Assembly (NCBI GenBank): GCA_028047635.1
Contig: JAOFXR010000005.1
Location: 1 to 64,000 of the forward strand
Source: Verrucomicrobiales bacterium
Lineage (GTDB): Bacteria; Verrucomicrobiota; Verrucomicrobiia; Verrucomicrobiales; DEV007
DNA length: 64,000 nucleotides
Direction: 5' to 3'
The notes beneath the pieces are model-generated. The model did no database searches, was not told the DNA's origin, and saw only the letters and a program-made list of their open reading frames with translations. This document shows positions 1 through 11,291 of the stretch, piece after piece. The translations under genes were made by a program, and so were the position numbers. Position 1 is the stretch's first letter. Each line of letters opens with the position of its first letter.

Positions 1-1667
1 AGTGCAAAGAGGCCGTTTTGTAATTTGGCGTCAGCCGGAGCAGAAAAGGTCGCAAGAATTACCGGATCATTTTTGGTAAAGATAGGCGATTCAAATTTTA
101 CTTCTTTGGGAAGTCCTATCGCTTCGAGACGCATGGGGCCTGCGTATTCGGACCCGAATCCGTTTTGGATCGCGAGAGGACGAGCAAAAGTTGAGCCCCG
201 GTGGATCCCAATGGTGTCTCGGGTGATATCCCGCATCGAAGGGTAGGGAGGGAAATGGACGAAAATCGAATCGTGATGTGGCTGGATTTCGACGCGGTAG
301 ACGTAGTCCGGTCCATACTCACGACGCGTGTCGCCGATGCCGATGAGGTAGTCGCCGTCCTCATCCGGCTCGAACATAAAGACGGGATCGAGGCGATCTT
401 TGACCTGGTGGCGGTAGTGATGGCCTTCCCAGTCGTGGCCGTCCCAAAGAGAGTCGTCCTCTTCGTGGTTGATCTTGCTCGGATTTCCAGGAGCGGGACG
501 CACCCAAATGAAGGGATCTAACTTTGAGCCAACCGTTCGCGAGTAGGCCCGAATGCGATAGCGTTCTCCCGCTTTTGCTGAAATACGATACCAATCGCGT
601 TCGCCTTCTTCTTTGATGATTCCATTGAGAGCGACGGGAAGGGGCGTGTCGACGATTTGAGGTTTGTCAGGATCACTTGGGGTAACCGATTCGAGAATAT
701 TGGGGAAGTCAGCCACTTTAAATTGAAGCGGAGTGGGTGTGTCAGGGGCGTAGTCAATGAACTCCTTTTCGAAACGACCGACTTCTTTCGGCAGTGCGAC
801 GGTCTCCTCTTTCCGGGAGCCATCTTCGAGGAAGATGGTGGTCGTGAGTTTCTCACCGGCTTTCCCTCCGATAGGATAAGCGATGACAGAGCGCTCGAAA
901 TCACCGACGTGGAGCGCGTAGTGACGCGGTGCCGTTTCGTAGTCCATTTGCTGTCGTGCAAGGATGGAATAAATGCCGGTTTCAGGAGCGATGAAAGACA
1001 CGTAGGGGTCTTGTCCCAGCAGCGGCGAATCGTCACATCGTGCAACTCGTTTCAATGACGGGGAGGTGACCTCCAGCGCCATGTCAGTGAGGCCTGCGTA
1101 GTGGTAGGTCCCAAGGCGAGAACTGAGAATTTGAGCGGTGCATCGTTGGCCTTTTGCCAGTTCCACTTCGTAAAAATCAAAATCATTTGGGGGCCCCCCT
1201 GGCTGGTAGCCTAGGACGGTGCAGTTGAGCGGAATACGCTGTGCTTGCGCGATATCATCATTCTTTGTCGAAAAAGGCTCTACCTCTTCAACGACAGGAA
1301 ACGGAGTGACCCAGAAGCTGAGCATCTCAGAAAGGTGGCGGGTCGTGCGAATCCGAAACAGATATTGTCCGATCGGCGCCTCTTCTGTGATCTTCAGATC
1401 GAGCGAGATTGCTTTGCCGGCTTCCGCTTCAACTTGCTTGCCGTTGTCGGGATATTCAGTGAGTGGCTTGATCGACGTGCATTTGATTCCGTCGCGGTAA
1501 AAAAGAACTTCCTCCGCCGTTTCGAGAAGGTTCCCGACGACGACGACGGTTACTGAGGTTCCTCTCTGCGCGATCTGAGGAAGCACGTATTCGGCGGTGT
1601 TTTCTTCGGCATCGTTCCACGAAGGAAGAGCCAGAAGCGTCGCGATGACAGCAAAAAAGCGTTTCAT
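1..1667 (-). CDS. Secreted PPC (bacterial pre-peptidase C-terminal-like) domain protein, 3' end outside window
   Basis: Continuous minus-strand frame from ATG at 1667 to the window edge, missed by the ORF track because it is incomplete; signal peptide MKRFFAVIATLLALPSW; motif ERDWYRISAKAGERYRIRAYSRTVGSKLDPFIWVR; directly downstream of a DUF1501 gene. Confidence 0.8.
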   Translation of the reverse strand, partial: MKRFFAVIATLLALPSWNDAEENTAEYVLPQIAQRGTSVTVVVVGNLLETAEEVLFYRDGIKCTSIKPLTEYPDNGKQVEAEAGKAISLDLKITEEAPIGQYLFRIRTTRHLSEMLSFWVTPFPVVEEVEPFSTKNDDIAQAQRIPLNCTVLGYQPGGPPNDFDFYEVELAKGQRCTAQILSSRLGTYHYAGLTDMALEVTSPSLKRVARCDDSPLLGQDPYVSFIAPETGIYSILARQQMDYETAPRHYALHVGDFERSVIAYPIGGKAGEKLTTTIFLEDGSRKEETVALPKEVGRFEKEFIDYAPDTPTPLQFKVADFPNILESVTPSDPDKPQIVDTPLPVALNGIIKEEGERDWYRISAKAGERYRIRAYSRTVGSKLDPFIWVRPAPGNPSKINHEEDDSLWDGHDWEGHHYRHQVKDRLDPVFMFEPDEDGDYLIGIGDTRREYGPDYVYRVEIQPHHDSIFVHFPPYPSMRDITRDTIGIHRGSTFARPLAIQNGFGSEYAGPMRLEAIGLPKEVKFESPIFTKNDPVILATFSAPADAKLQNGLFA

Positions 1668-1675
1668 GCGAGAGG

Positions 1676-3052
1676 CTAGGCAATCAGTTCAGCTACGGGG
1701 CGGCCTTCGTCGACGATCTCGATGGGGCGTTCTCCGGGAGCCATGAGTTCTTTCTGTGAGTTGATTCCCATGCACTGGTAGAGTGTGGAATGTAGGTCAC
1801 AAAGAGGAACTGGTTTGTCTGACGGATCGCTCGACGTCGCATCGCTGTCGCCGTAGAAAAGACCGCGCTGCAGACCGCCTCCGGCCATGCCAATGGAGAA
1901 AACACGGGACCAGTGATCGCGTCCCGCGCTGGCGTTGATCTTCGGGGTGCGTCCGAATTCAGAGGCGACCCAAACTAAAGTGCTGTCGAGCATGCCGCGT
2001 TCATCGAGGTCGTTGATCAGGGCCGCGAGGGCGTGGTCAAATGCGGGCATTTGCGTCTCGTATGCCTCGCGGAGCTGAACGTGATTGTCCCAGGCTCCGT
2101 AGGTGAGGGAAACAAATCGCGCACCTGCTTCGACGAGTCGACGTGCGAGAAGCATGCGGCCTCCGGCGACAGATCCGAGCGATGGGCCGTAGGTTCCCCG
2201 TTCGAGGAATTTTCCCATGCCGTATTTTTCGCGCATCTTTTCAGGCTCTTTCGACATATCGAAGGCGTCTCGAACTGACTCCGACGAAATCATCGTGTAG
2301 GCCTGATCGTAGTAGGAATCCATCGTATCGATTTGCGCGGGATTTGATTCGAGCTTTCGGAACTGATCGTTGACGAGTGTGCGGATGTTTTGCCTGTCTG
2401 TGAACGCTTCGATGTCGACCCCGTTGGGCAATCTCAGATCTCTAACGGAAAAATTATCGGCTTGAGCAGGATCACCTCCGACACCGAAGGGGCCATATTT
2501 TTCGCTGAGGTAGCCGGTTCCCGCTCCGCTCACATTGTCAATCGTTGGAACACCAATGTAAGCGGGAAGTCCATTGCGGGGACCAAATTCGTGATTCACG
2601 ACCGCACCGACGGAGGGATGCTTGATCGCCTGGCTCGGTTTCTGGCCGGTGATCATGTTGTAGGTCGCGAGCCCGTGGTCGGGAATGTTGCCGGCGACTG
2701 ATCTCACGACACACATTTTGTCAGCAACTTTGGCGATCTCCGGCCACATTTCGCCGACTTTGATGCCGGGGATGTTGGTTTTATTGAAGCCGAAAGGGCC
2801 GCGATACTCCAGGGGAGCTTCCGGTTTGGGATTCCACGTTTCCTGAGCCGCGATGCCACCGGGGAGGATGATTTGAATGACGCTTTTGGCGGTTCCTTCT
2901 TTGCTCTCAAAGTTCTTTTGAGCCGCCTCAAGTCGAAGCATTTGACCAAGGGAAATACCGAGAGTGCCTAGCGAACCCACGCGCAGAGCATCGCGCCGTG
3001 AGTAGCGGTTAAGGTGTTGAAAGCCGGAACAGCCGGGGGAAGGGGATTTCAT
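1676..3052 (-). CDS. DUF1501 domain-containing protein (Tat-like leader)
   Basis: SRRDALRVGSLGTLG leader; WDNHVQLREAYETQMPAFDHALAALINDLDERGMLDSTLVWVASEFGRTPKIN motif. Confidence 0.92.
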   Translation of the reverse strand: MKSPSPGCSGFQHLNRYSRRDALRVGSLGTLGISLGQMLRLEAAQKNFESKEGTAKSVIQIILPGGIAAQETWNPKPEAPLEYRGPFGFNKTNIPGIKVGEMWPEIAKVADKMCVVRSVAGNIPDHGLATYNMITGQKPSQAIKHPSVGAVVNHEFGPRNGLPAYIGVPTIDNVSGAGTGYLSEKYGPFGVGGDPAQADNFSVRDLRLPNGVDIEAFTDRQNIRTLVNDQFRKLESNPAQIDTMDSYYDQAYTMISSESVRDAFDMSKEPEKMREKYGMGKFLERGTYGPSLGSVAGGRMLLARRLVEAGARFVSLTYGAWDNHVQLREAYETQMPAFDHALAALINDLDERGMLDSTLVWVASEFGRTPKINASAGRDHWSRVFSIGMAGGGLQRGLFYGDSDATSSDPSDKPVPLCDLHSTLYQCMGINSQKELMAPGERPIEIVDEGRPVAELIA

Positions 3053-3151
3053 CTGGAAAGATATGTCTCCGGGGAGATCGATCTAACTAAGAAATTGTCA
3101 TTAAATGAAAGAGGCTTTCAAGCGCCGCTGAAGCGCGCCTGGCGACGACTT

Positions 3152-3607
3152 TCAATAGCTCAGGAGTTTCTTAGGCATGCCATAAATCTCAATCCACAGT
3201 TCGTAGAAGACGTCGGTATGCCCAGCCTCGGCATCGACGAGGACCCAGCCATTGATCGTCTTGAGAAAAAGGGCGACGGCGGCGTCACTCTCGAATTCGC
3301 CAAAGTCGATCGCTACGCCGTTTTTGTCTTCGACAGATCCCTGAAAGAGGGCCCAGTTGCGGTAGCCTTTCATACTGCCGTTGAATAAGACCGGCTTACC
3401 GGCCTTTTTTTCGATCTTCGGCCTGGCGAGACTGAAGAGTTCTTTTCGAAGCGCATTATCTCTCTGGATTTCGACCGGCTCAGTAGCGTCCGGCTCGTAG
3501 GATCGCTTCCAGTCTTCGGTGCCGGGTTTGATCATAAGATCCTCGGCGACTGAATGATGAAATGGGAGAACGGCAATTGATGTAAGAATGAGCAGCAGAT
3601 ATTTCAT
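3152..3607 (-). CDS. Small secreted hypothetical protein
   Basis: ORF with signal peptide MKYLLLILTSIAVLPFHHSVAED. Confidence 0.7.
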   Translation of the reverse strand: MKYLLLILTSIAVLPFHHSVAEDLMIKPGTEDWKRSYEPDATEPVEIQRDNALRKELFSLARPKIEKKAGKPVLFNGSMKGYRNWALFQGSVEDKNGVAIDFGEFESDAAVALFLKTINGWVLVDAEAGHTDVFYELWIEIYGMPKKLLSY

Positions 3608-3638
3608 GGTGATTTAACGGTATAAAAGCGTGATCTCG

Positions 3639-4670
3639 TTATTTTCGAGGTGAAAGTTCAGGCAGTCGAATTGAGTGGCTTATCCTTGCGTTCCCCCTCA
3701 GGTCACGTATGCGAATTTCGATCCGGGTATTTTCATCGGCCCATTGGATCTTAATCTCCCCAAAGTTTTCGCGGTGATACGTTTTATCGGAAATCCTGAA
3801 TCGGTTTTTGGTAGGGGTGCCGCGGGGGTGGGCCTGGTTCAAGCTGCTCGAAGTAAAATCGTAGATCGGATAGGGGGTGTTCTCTGTTGTGCGGGAATAT
3901 TCTGACCAGTGTCGGTCGCCGCTGAGGAGAATGACACCGTTTGCTTTGGTTTTGGCAATGAGGTCAAAAAGCTTCTGGCGTTCGGTGGGAAGGTTCGACC
4001 AGGTTTCCTGTCCTGCGGCTTCGGGGACTACCTGTATCCCGGAGCCGATGAGCCGAATCTCGGCGGGTTTCTGGAGTTCAGTCTCGAGCCATTTCCACTG
4101 CTTCTCGCCGAGCATAGTCAGATCGGGGTTGGTGTCGGGATAGTAAGATCCACCCAGTCGTTTATCGCCCTTTTTGAGAGGGCTGCGAAAGTAGCGGGTA
4201 TCGAGAAGAATGATCTGCACTCGTTGTCCTTCGGGGCCAAAAATCTCAGAACCATAGACGCCCTCGCGCTTTCGCCTTTGGGAGTCTTCGGGATCACCCC
4301 AGAAATCGAGAAACTCTTTTTGCGCCTCTTTGCGTTTAGCGAAGTCGGCGCCGCCGTCATTGAGGCCATAATCGTGATCGTCCCACGTCGCGAGAATCGT
4401 TGCCGATTTCTGGAGGCGTTGAAAACCGGGGATCGCTCCGAGGATTTCGTATTTTTCCCTCATCACCGCCATGTCGTCGGTATCGGCGTAAATGTTGTCG
4501 CCAAGGAAGAGGAAAATTTCCGCTTGATGCTGGTTGATTGTGTCAAAAATAGGGATGGGATTTGCCTGCTTGATGCAAGATCCAAAAAGAATTTTTGAAA
4601 CGGGCTCCTCCGCGTGGACTGAGGAGAGGCCGGTAAGAGCAATAACGAGAGAGGTGGCAATTTTGCGCAT
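3639..4670 (-). CDS. PhoD-like alkaline phosphatase / metallophosphatase
   Basis: KILFGSCIKQ, FLFLGDNIYAD, ATWDDHDYGLNDGG, LLSGDRHWSE motifs; signal peptide. Confidence 0.88.
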   Translation of the reverse strand: MRKIATSLVIALTGLSSVHAEEPVSKILFGSCIKQANPIPIFDTINQHQAEIFLFLGDNIYADTDDMAVMREKYEILGAIPGFQRLQKSATILATWDDHDYGLNDGGADFAKRKEAQKEFLDFWGDPEDSQRRKREGVYGSEIFGPEGQRVQIILLDTRYFRSPLKKGDKRLGGSYYPDTNPDLTMLGEKQWKWLETELQKPAEIRLIGSGIQVVPEAAGQETWSNLPTERQKLFDLIAKTKANGVILLSGDRHWSEYSRTTENTPYPIYDFTSSSLNQAHPRGTPTKNRFRISDKTYHRENFGEIKIQWADENTRIEIRIRDLRGNARISHSIRLPELSPRK

Positions 4671-4746
4671 GACTAGGTGATTATATCACAGCGACCACGA
4701 CTGACTAGACTTTACAGGAGCCGTCATCACGCTTCAGTATGAAGAG

Positions 4747-5322
4747 ATGATTCGCCTCAATCCTATCTCTTTATTTTGTTTCTTTGCCATTGCTGTCGTT
4801 GGTTCCAGCAAGGCTGACCAATTCGTTCTCTTTGATGTCACCTTCGAGATGACGAAAGCGGAAGCGGACGAAAAGAAGTCTCATTACTTTGTGACGAAGG
4901 AAATGCTAAACAAGGCTACTCCGAAAGACTGGACTGCACCGGGGGATTATCGGAATGGAACGATCCACCTTCGGCTCGAAGTGCTGGAGAAACCCGCTGG
5001 CGATGTTCCTACGACCTGGAGTGTGTGCTATCTCCCTAACAAAGGACAAAAGAATGGCTACGGCTGCACCAATACGCAGTTGTATACGGAAGAGGGCGTT
5101 TATGAAAAAGAGGTCGATATGACGAAATTCTGGAACCACGATTCCATCATTTGGACAGAAGGGATCAGACAGATGTCCCTTGTCATGAAAGGGAATGGCG
5201 GAGGAAAGGATCACGCTCACCTCCGCGAGGATACGGAGCACTTCTTTCCCACAAAAGTGCGCTTCACTCTCGTTCAGGTCTCGAAGGGTGCGAAGTATGA
5301 TCCGGCTTTGATGCCCGAGTGA
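4747..5322 (+). CDS. Secreted hypothetical protein
   Basis: Signal peptide; coherent 191 aa ORF. Confidence 0.7.
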   Translation: MIRLNPISLFCFFAIAVVGSSKADQFVLFDVTFEMTKAEADEKKSHYFVTKEMLNKATPKDWTAPGDYRNGTIHLRLEVLEKPAGDVPTTWSVCYLPNKGQKNGYGCTNTQLYTEEGVYEKEVDMTKFWNHDSIIWTEGIRQMSLVMKGNGGGKDHAHLREDTEHFFPTKVRFTLVQVSKGAKYDPALMPE

Positions 5323-5325
5323 TTG

Positions 5326-5838
5326 CTACTCTTCCATCACCTTCGTCAGCGCTGTCGATCCACCCCCTTTTTTTGAGGTGACGACAGCCGTATTCTCGTC
5401 GGTAAATTTGATCGTCGAGTCTCCGTACTGAGAAGTCAGGAGGATGGATCCGTCTTTCTGCCTCTTCCATGAACCCCATTGATCCCATGAGGTGTGCTTT
5501 GCTTTGCCGTCGCCTTTGAGCATCAGTTCTCCGCCGCTTCCCCAACGCCAACGGGTGTCAACTGGTGCCTCGGTTACTACCAACGCTTCCTGTCGTGATG
5601 AAATTAAATCGCTGACGACGAGTGCATCTTGAAGCCTGCCGGACTTGGTATACTGATTTCTCAGGTTAACAAGTGCGGTGTCGAGTTTGCGTTCGATCGG
5701 TTTGAGGACCCGCTCCTTTTCGCTCTCGTAGCTGTCGAGAAGAACCTGGAGACGCTGAGGCAATGGATCTTCGGCCTGAGCCACCAGGCTGGAGCAAAAC
5801 AACAGGCCCGTGATAGCTGCAAGAGTGGGTGTATTCAT
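5326..5838 (-). CDS. Secreted hypothetical protein
   Basis: Signal peptide MNTPTLAAITGLLFCSSLVAQAED; 170 aa ORF. Confidence 0.7.
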   Translation of the reverse strand: MNTPTLAAITGLLFCSSLVAQAEDPLPQRLQVLLDSYESEKERVLKPIERKLDTALVNLRNQYTKSGRLQDALVVSDLISSRQEALVVTEAPVDTRWRWGSGGELMLKGDGKAKHTSWDQWGSWKRQKDGSILLTSQYGDSTIKFTDENTAVVTSKKGGGSTALTKVMEE

Positions 5839-5908
5839 GCGTTGATCCTAGAGCGTTCCCGGTGAAGGCAGCAATACCTAAAGCACTGGACTTTCGAGGC
5901 GGGTGCCC

Positions 5909-7048
5909 TCACTTCAACCCTTTCAAGGGAATGACAATTAATTCGATATCTTCCTTGGCGTTGTGATGCGCAATGTGGAGCGCCCCATTGTGTTCGTGGG
6001 CATAAGGGTAGGCCCATTGAGGTTTGTGTTGGGGACCGCTGAAGCGGGCTGCGGGGGGATCACCCGGACGCAACAGCCAGACGCAGTCAAAAGTCATCGC
6101 GCCAGGCTTCCCGACGAGGAGGCATAATCGGGAGCGGCTGACTTTGCTTGTGAGGGCCGGCGCGTTGCAGATCAGATAGGGGCGGCCGTCACTCAATCTA
6201 CCGGCATAGGGCTTTGCAGGAATCATCGCTGTGTTCGCTGCTTTCGGGCCGTCCCAGGTTTTTCCCGCGTCACTGGAAGTCGAGACCATGGGCGATCTCA
6301 TCAGCGCATTGCGCGAAATCGCGAGGAGCTCGTTTCCTTTCGTGATGACCGTGGTTTCTCCGAACCCCTTGAAATCTCCCCTGGGTAAAAGTGTGACTTC
6401 CCACGTGAGAATGTCGTCATCGTTCGCAATCGCAACGGCGGGGAATTTTCCGGTCTCTCCGCCGAGGCCTCCCATGATCCATTGCCCGTTTGCCATCTGC
6501 TGGGGTTCGTCCATAGGCCAGAAAGTGGCATCATTGTTAGTGACGATTCCGAGGTCTTTCCACGTCGTGCCGTCGGCATCCAATTGGAGTGCTTTGGCAG
6601 GGCCATTGAAGGGGCCTAGCTTCGCGAAAAAATAGAGCGTCCCCTTATGATTGAGGTAACTACCATGGCTGTGGAACGTTTCGCCTTCCGTTTGCGGAGC
6701 GAGGGGAGGGCTCGCTGTCCAGGTCACGGCATTGTCGGTCGAGGTGGTTTCTCTCACGAACTCGGTGCCTTGATTTTCAGAAACGCCATCCGGATTCGCC
6801 GCCCAGCACGCTCGCCAAGTGTCATTGAAATGAACGATGGCTGCACCGATCGCAAACGTCATCGGCTTCTCGGCGGTATGGATTTTTTGATATCTCACGA
6901 GCGTTTGGTCAATCAGTTCCATTTCGCCATCCGCGGGAAAGGGAGCAGCGCCGGTCCACAGTGTGATAGGCGCTTTGTCTTCGGCGTAGGCGGAGGGAAG
7001 AAAGAGGGCGGTGGTCAGCACCCAGAGTGATAGTTGGTGAAATTTCAT
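5909..7048 (-). CDS. Exo-alpha-sialidase / BNR-repeat-like secreted protein
   Basis: Signal peptide MKFHQLSLWVLTTALFLPSAYAED chosen as start; SSDAGKTWDGP, NGALHIAHHNAKEDIELIVIPL. Confidence 0.72.
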   Translation of the reverse strand: MKFHQLSLWVLTTALFLPSAYAEDKAPITLWTGAAPFPADGEMELIDQTLVRYQKIHTAEKPMTFAIGAAIVHFNDTWRACWAANPDGVSENQGTEFVRETTSTDNAVTWTASPPLAPQTEGETFHSHGSYLNHKGTLYFFAKLGPFNGPAKALQLDADGTTWKDLGIVTNNDATFWPMDEPQQMANGQWIMGGLGGETGKFPAVAIANDDDILTWEVTLLPRGDFKGFGETTVITKGNELLAISRNALMRSPMVSTSSDAGKTWDGPKAANTAMIPAKPYAGRLSDGRPYLICNAPALTSKVSRSRLCLLVGKPGAMTFDCVWLLRPGDPPAARFSGPQHKPQWAYPYAHEHNGALHIAHHNAKEDIELIVIPLKGLK

Positions 7049-7256
7049 TTTCGGAAAGCGTCGAGTATCTGCCGGGGCACAACGGCTACCCGCGGCGTAT
7101 GGTCTTGCCAAGATTACTGCCCATGACATCGAATGTGCGGCAAAAAAATCACCGGACCTGTGCCAGTTGCTCAAATTGGCTTAGCAAGGGAGAATTTGTC
7201 CGTATTGACAGGGTTGAATCATCGCCCGGACCCTGTTGAGTTGTGATTACTATTGG

Positions 7257-9146
7257 ATGACCAAGCTGAGAATATTTAGAATAAGCCCGTTCGTGGCCGC
7301 ATTGGTTTCGCTCGGCGCGATCTCATCGTTGTTCGCGCAGGATGATGACCCGGAGTTCGCAGCGCTTCAGGCGGATGCTCAGAAATCTTTCAAAGACGGC
7401 GTGGGTCCGTTCGCGAAAAAATATTGCTTCCAGTGTCACGGGAATAAGAAAAAGAAGTCAGGCCTTAATTTTGAAGTAGCCCTTAAAAACCCGGGAAATC
7501 CCGTCTACCGAAAGCACTGGCAGCAGGCGGTTTCGAGCGTGAAAGCCTTCGACATGCCGCCGGATGATGAGGACGCGATTCCCACCGACGAGGAGCGTGA
7601 GCAGTTCCTCAAATGGATAGCCAAGATTAAATTTCTCAGCCCGAAGGATCCCGGCCCCTACGTCATTCGTCGACTCACCAAAGTGGAGTATGGCAACACA
7701 CTTCAGGATCTTTTCGGGATCGATTCCAAGGTGGCGGAGGATCTGCCGGACGAAGTGTTTGGGCAGGGATATTTGAATAATTTATCGTCTCTTCAGTCGG
7801 AGCAGTTTCTTCAAATTGCGAATGCGGTTCTTGAGCAGCCTCAAATGCAGAAGTTGTTTGAGAACGAGAAGCCTGCCAAGGGAGCTGATTTTCGTAAAGA
7901 AGCACGGAAGTTCGCGGAGTCGTTGGCCCGGAAAAGTTACCGGCGTCCGCCCTCGGATGCTGAAGTCGAAGTGTTATTGAAGGTCTTCGATCTCGCGAGA
8001 GAGAACCAGCTCGACTACGCAGGGGCATTAAAGCTCATGACCAAGGCCATTCTGGTTTCGCCTCAGTTTTTGTTCATTACTCCGGCGAAGGAAGTGGTGA
8101 CCGACAAAAAGATCGTTCCTTTGGACGACTGGCAATTAGCCTCCCGGTTGTCCTATTTGATATGGGCGACGATTCCGGATGCCGAGTTGGCTGGTTTGGC
8201 TGAAAGCGGGAAACTCCATGAGCTGGAGATCCTGAAAGCGCAGGCAAAACGCATGATCGCCGATCCTCGCTCGCGAGCTCTCTTCGATGGGTTTGGCGCG
8301 CAGTGGTTGGGATTGAATGAACTGGAAACGAAGACCTTCGATGCCGAAAAATTCCCGCTGATGACTCATGAAATGCGTTTGGCGATGTATGATGAAGCGC
8401 GGCTGTTTTTTGAGAGCATCATGCGTGAGGACCAAAGCGTCGTTCGTTTCGTTGATAGTGATTACACTTTTCTCAATGGGACTCTCGCCGCGCTCTACGG
8501 GATGGAAAATACCATCACTGGCCCCGAGATGCGAAAGGTGTCGCTCAAGGATCCCAATCGAGGAGGGATTCTCGGAATGCCGGCGATCCTCGCGACGACG
8601 TCTTTTCCCAATCGCACCAGCCCCGTGATTCGCGGGGTCTGGGTGATGGAGCAGCTCCTTGGTGAAGAAATTCCACCCGCCCCGGCGAACGTACCGGAAT
8701 TGGAAAAGCAGGATGAAAAAGTGGTCGCGAATATGACGATGCGTCAGCGCACCGAGCTGCATGTTACCAATCCGACCTGCGCGAACTGTCACAAGGTTCT
8801 TGATCCGATAGGTTTTGGTTTGGAGAACTTTGACGCGATTGGTCGTTGGCGCGACGAGGATGACAGTGGCGGAGCGATCGATGCGGCAGGGGAGTTGCCG
8901 GGAGGAAAGAAATTCACGTCGCCCGGGGAATTGAAAGCGATCATCGCGGAGCGGAAGACCGAGATGGCTCGCAACCTTACTGAGAAATTGTTGGCCTACG
9001 CGATCTGCCGTCAGCTCGAAGGGTATGACGAGATCGTGGTGGATCACTTGATGGAAACGATAGAGAAAAATGACTATCGTATGCAGACGGTCATCACCGA
9101 AATTGTGACCAGCTACCCGTTTACTCAGCGTCGTATTAAAAATTAG
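7257..9146 (+). CDS. DUF1592/DUF1588/DUF1585-type protein with two c-type haem motifs
   Basis: CFQCH and CANCH motifs; [60 protein letters not shown]. Confidence 0.92.
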   Translation: MTKLRIFRISPFVAALVSLGAISSLFAQDDDPEFAALQADAQKSFKDGVGPFAKKYCFQCHGNKKKKSGLNFEVALKNPGNPVYRKHWQQAVSSVKAFDMPPDDEDAIPTDEEREQFLKWIAKIKFLSPKDPGPYVIRRLTKVEYGNTLQDLFGIDSKVAEDLPDEVFGQGYLNNLSSLQSEQFLQIANAVLEQPQMQKLFENEKPAKGADFRKEARKFAESLARKSYRRPPSDAEVEVLLKVFDLARENQLDYAGALKLMTKAILVSPQFLFITPAKEVVTDKKIVPLDDWQLASRLSYLIWATIPDAELAGLAESGKLHELEILKAQAKRMIADPRSRALFDGFGAQWLGLNELETKTFDAEKFPLMTHEMRLAMYDEARLFFESIMREDQSVVRFVDSDYTFLNGTLAALYGMENTITGPEMRKVSLKDPNRGGILGMPAILATTSFPNRTSPVIRGVWVMEQLLGEEIPPAPANVPELEKQDEKVVANMTMRQRTELHVTNPTCANCHKVLDPIGFGLENFDAIGRWRDEDDSGGAIDAAGELPGGKKFTSPGELKAIIAERKTEMARNLTEKLLAYAICRQLEGYDEIVVDHLMETIEKNDYRMQTVITEIVTSYPFTQRRIKN

Positions 9147-9161
9147 CCTCACTTTTGTCCT

Positions 9162-10541
9162 ATGAGAAAAAACACCCTCATTGATCGCCGCACCTGCCTA
9201 AAAGCGGCGGGCGCCACTCTGGCATTGCCTCTCATGGAAACGATGGGCTGGGCGGAAAGCGGAAAAGATAAGCTTCCGAAACCACCGGTACGGCTCGGTT
9301 TTATGTATATGCCGCACGGGGTGCTACAGGATCAATTTTGGCCTGCGACTCCGGAGACCTATTTGTCTTCGCCTCCGCCGGCACTTGAATCGCTGCGTCC
9401 TGTTCTCGATCAGTGTCTCATGATGAAAGGGATCTCGGGGGTTCCGATTTCGCCGTTCAATGGCGCTCCTCATGCGCTGGAACTATCAACTTGGCTAACC
9501 GCTATCCTGCCCGATGCGCCAACGCGGAACAGAGTCAATATTGCGATCTCAGCCGATCAGGTCATGGCGAACTATGTGGGAGGTTTGACTTCGCTGCCGT
9601 CTTTGGAATTAGCGACGATGCCGCAGACTCACAAGGAGAATCAGGAAGGACTGCACGAAGCTTATTATTCGCATTGCAGCTACCGCTCGCCGACTCAGGC
9701 GGTTCCGGCGGAAACGAATCCGCGCAGCGTTCTCAATCGACTCTTCGGGGCGACCGACAAGTCGGGGCAATTCAGCAAGACCGATCCGCTGGATCGTAAG
9801 ATGCTCGATTTGGTGATCGGCGGGGCACGTGACCTTCGCAAGACGCTGCCGCAAAATGATCAGCATAAGCTCGATGAATATCTCGACAGTGTCCGGGCCG
9901 TCGAGCGGCGCATTGCTTCGATTGAAACGCGGCAGAAAGAAGCCGCTCTCGAAAAGGCCGGCGTCAGCATGAGCAAACGCAATGCTTCTGATTCTCCGCC
10001 GATCGAGATCAAGATTCCGGAGGGCGACAAACGGAGCGAATATATGCAGGTGATGTGTGATCTCAACGTGCTCGCTTTTCAGACCGATACGACCCGTGTC
10101 AGCACTTATATCGGCTCGACTCCGAACGGCGTTTCCTACCCGGAGCTCGGCTTCACCGATCAGCATCACTCTCAGACGCATCACAATCACAAGGACGAAG
10201 AGAAAATGCGCAAAGTCGCGGAGATCACGAAGTTCAATATCGATCAGTATGCTTACATGGTGAACAAGATGGCCAAGCTTCGTGAAGGCGACGGCACCTT
10301 GCTCGACAACTGCATCATGATGTGGGGATCCGGTCTCGAAGATGGCGCGAAACACAGCCGCGAGAATTTGCCTTTTATCGTTGCTGGAAAAGGTGGCGGT
10401 TCGATCAATACGGGACGGTTCCTGGATAAGACAAAAGGGAATCAGGGCGACTTGCTCATGACCTTGCTCGCTTGCGCTGGTATTCCTGTTGATCGTCCGA
10501 TCGGGATCGCGACGAAAGAGATGGGGGAGATGAAGAGTTAG
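9162..10541 (+). CDS. DUF1552 domain-containing protein
   Basis: [20 protein letters not shown] leader; GFMYMPHGV; immediately follows the DUF1592-type gene. Confidence 0.92.
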   Translation: MRKNTLIDRRTCLKAAGATLALPLMETMGWAESGKDKLPKPPVRLGFMYMPHGVLQDQFWPATPETYLSSPPPALESLRPVLDQCLMMKGISGVPISPFNGAPHALELSTWLTAILPDAPTRNRVNIAISADQVMANYVGGLTSLPSLELATMPQTHKENQEGLHEAYYSHCSYRSPTQAVPAETNPRSVLNRLFGATDKSGQFSKTDPLDRKMLDLVIGGARDLRKTLPQNDQHKLDEYLDSVRAVERRIASIETRQKEAALEKAGVSMSKRNASDSPPIEIKIPEGDKRSEYMQVMCDLNVLAFQTDTTRVSTYIGSTPNGVSYPELGFTDQHHSQTHHNHKDEEKMRKVAEITKFNIDQYAYMVNKMAKLREGDGTLLDNCIMMWGSGLEDGAKHSRENLPFIVAGKGGGSINTGRFLDKTKGNQGDLLMTLLACAGIPVDRPIGIATKEMGEMKS

Positions 10542-10643
10542 GGTTTTCCACGCGCTGGCGTGTAGGTGAAGGCCGTGACTTCGCTCTTTGAACTTTCGAA
10601 GAAGCCACCGTCCGAGAGTTTTCCAGATGCGTAACGTTCTTGG

Positions 10644-11291
10644 ATGGATCAGGAACATATCATTGGGAAATATATCCACCGGCTTCTCGAGACAGGGCAC
10701 CCGCCGGCTTCGGTGTATGCTTTCGTGAAAGACCTCGAAATCAGCGAGCGTGAATTCTTCGAGCAGTTTGCGTCTTTTGAGGTGCTTGAATCTCATATTT
10801 GGCAGCGAGTTGCCACTGATACCATTTCTTCGGTTGAGCAGGGAGAAGAGTGGGCTGGCTTCAGTTCGCAGCAGAAATTACTCACTTTCTACTATGCCTT
10901 GTGCGACAAAATTCTGGACCAGAGATCATTTTTTCTCGTTCGTTTTCCGCGCCTTCCCAGGGGAGATAGGCCGAGTCAGAGCCTTTGTGGGATGCGACGT
11001 GCTTTCACCGATTTTGCCGGGCAGATCCTCGATTCTGGCAAAGAGAATGGCGAAGTTGCCTGCCGGGGCAATTTGACGAAAACCTATCCTCTTGGGCTTT
11101 TCGGGCATCTCCTCTCAGTGATCGAATTTAATATGGAGGATACCAGCACCGGCTTCGAACGAACTGATGCTTACATTGAAAAGTCAGTTCGCCTCGCTTT
11201 CGACGTGATGGGAACTCAGGCGGTTGATTCTGCTTTTGACTTGTTCCGCTTTCTCAGTGGGCGCAGTTGGGGACCTAACGATCAATCATGA
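10644..11291 (+). CDS. TetR-fold protein (TetR C-terminal/COQ9-like), partner of AarF kinase
   Basis: N-terminal SVYAFVKDLEISEREFFEQFASFEVLESHIW resembles TetR helices; 4-nt ATGA overlap with next gene. Confidence 0.65.
   Translation: MDQEHIIGKYIHRLLETGHPPASVYAFVKDLEISEREFFEQFASFEVLESHIWQRVATDTISSVEQGEEWAGFSSQQKLLTFYYALCDKILDQRSFFLVRFPRLPRGDRPSQSLCGMRRAFTDFAGQILDSGKENGEVACRGNLTKTYPLGLFGHLLSVIEFNMEDTSTGFERTDAYIEKSVRLAFDVMGTQAVDSAFDLFRFLSGRSWGPNDQS

Noticed and set aside
3909-4598. 229-aa plus-strand ORF antisense to the PhoD-like phosphatase
   Set aside because: The sense strand has clear metallophosphatase motifs; the antisense product has none.
8136-9152. 338-aa ORF antisense to the DUF1592-type gene
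   Set aside because: Same reasoning; the sense strand has haem motifs and family signatures.
9609-10796. 395-aa ORF antisense to DUF1552 and the TetR-fold gene
   Set aside because: Antisense to two well-supported genes; no domain features.
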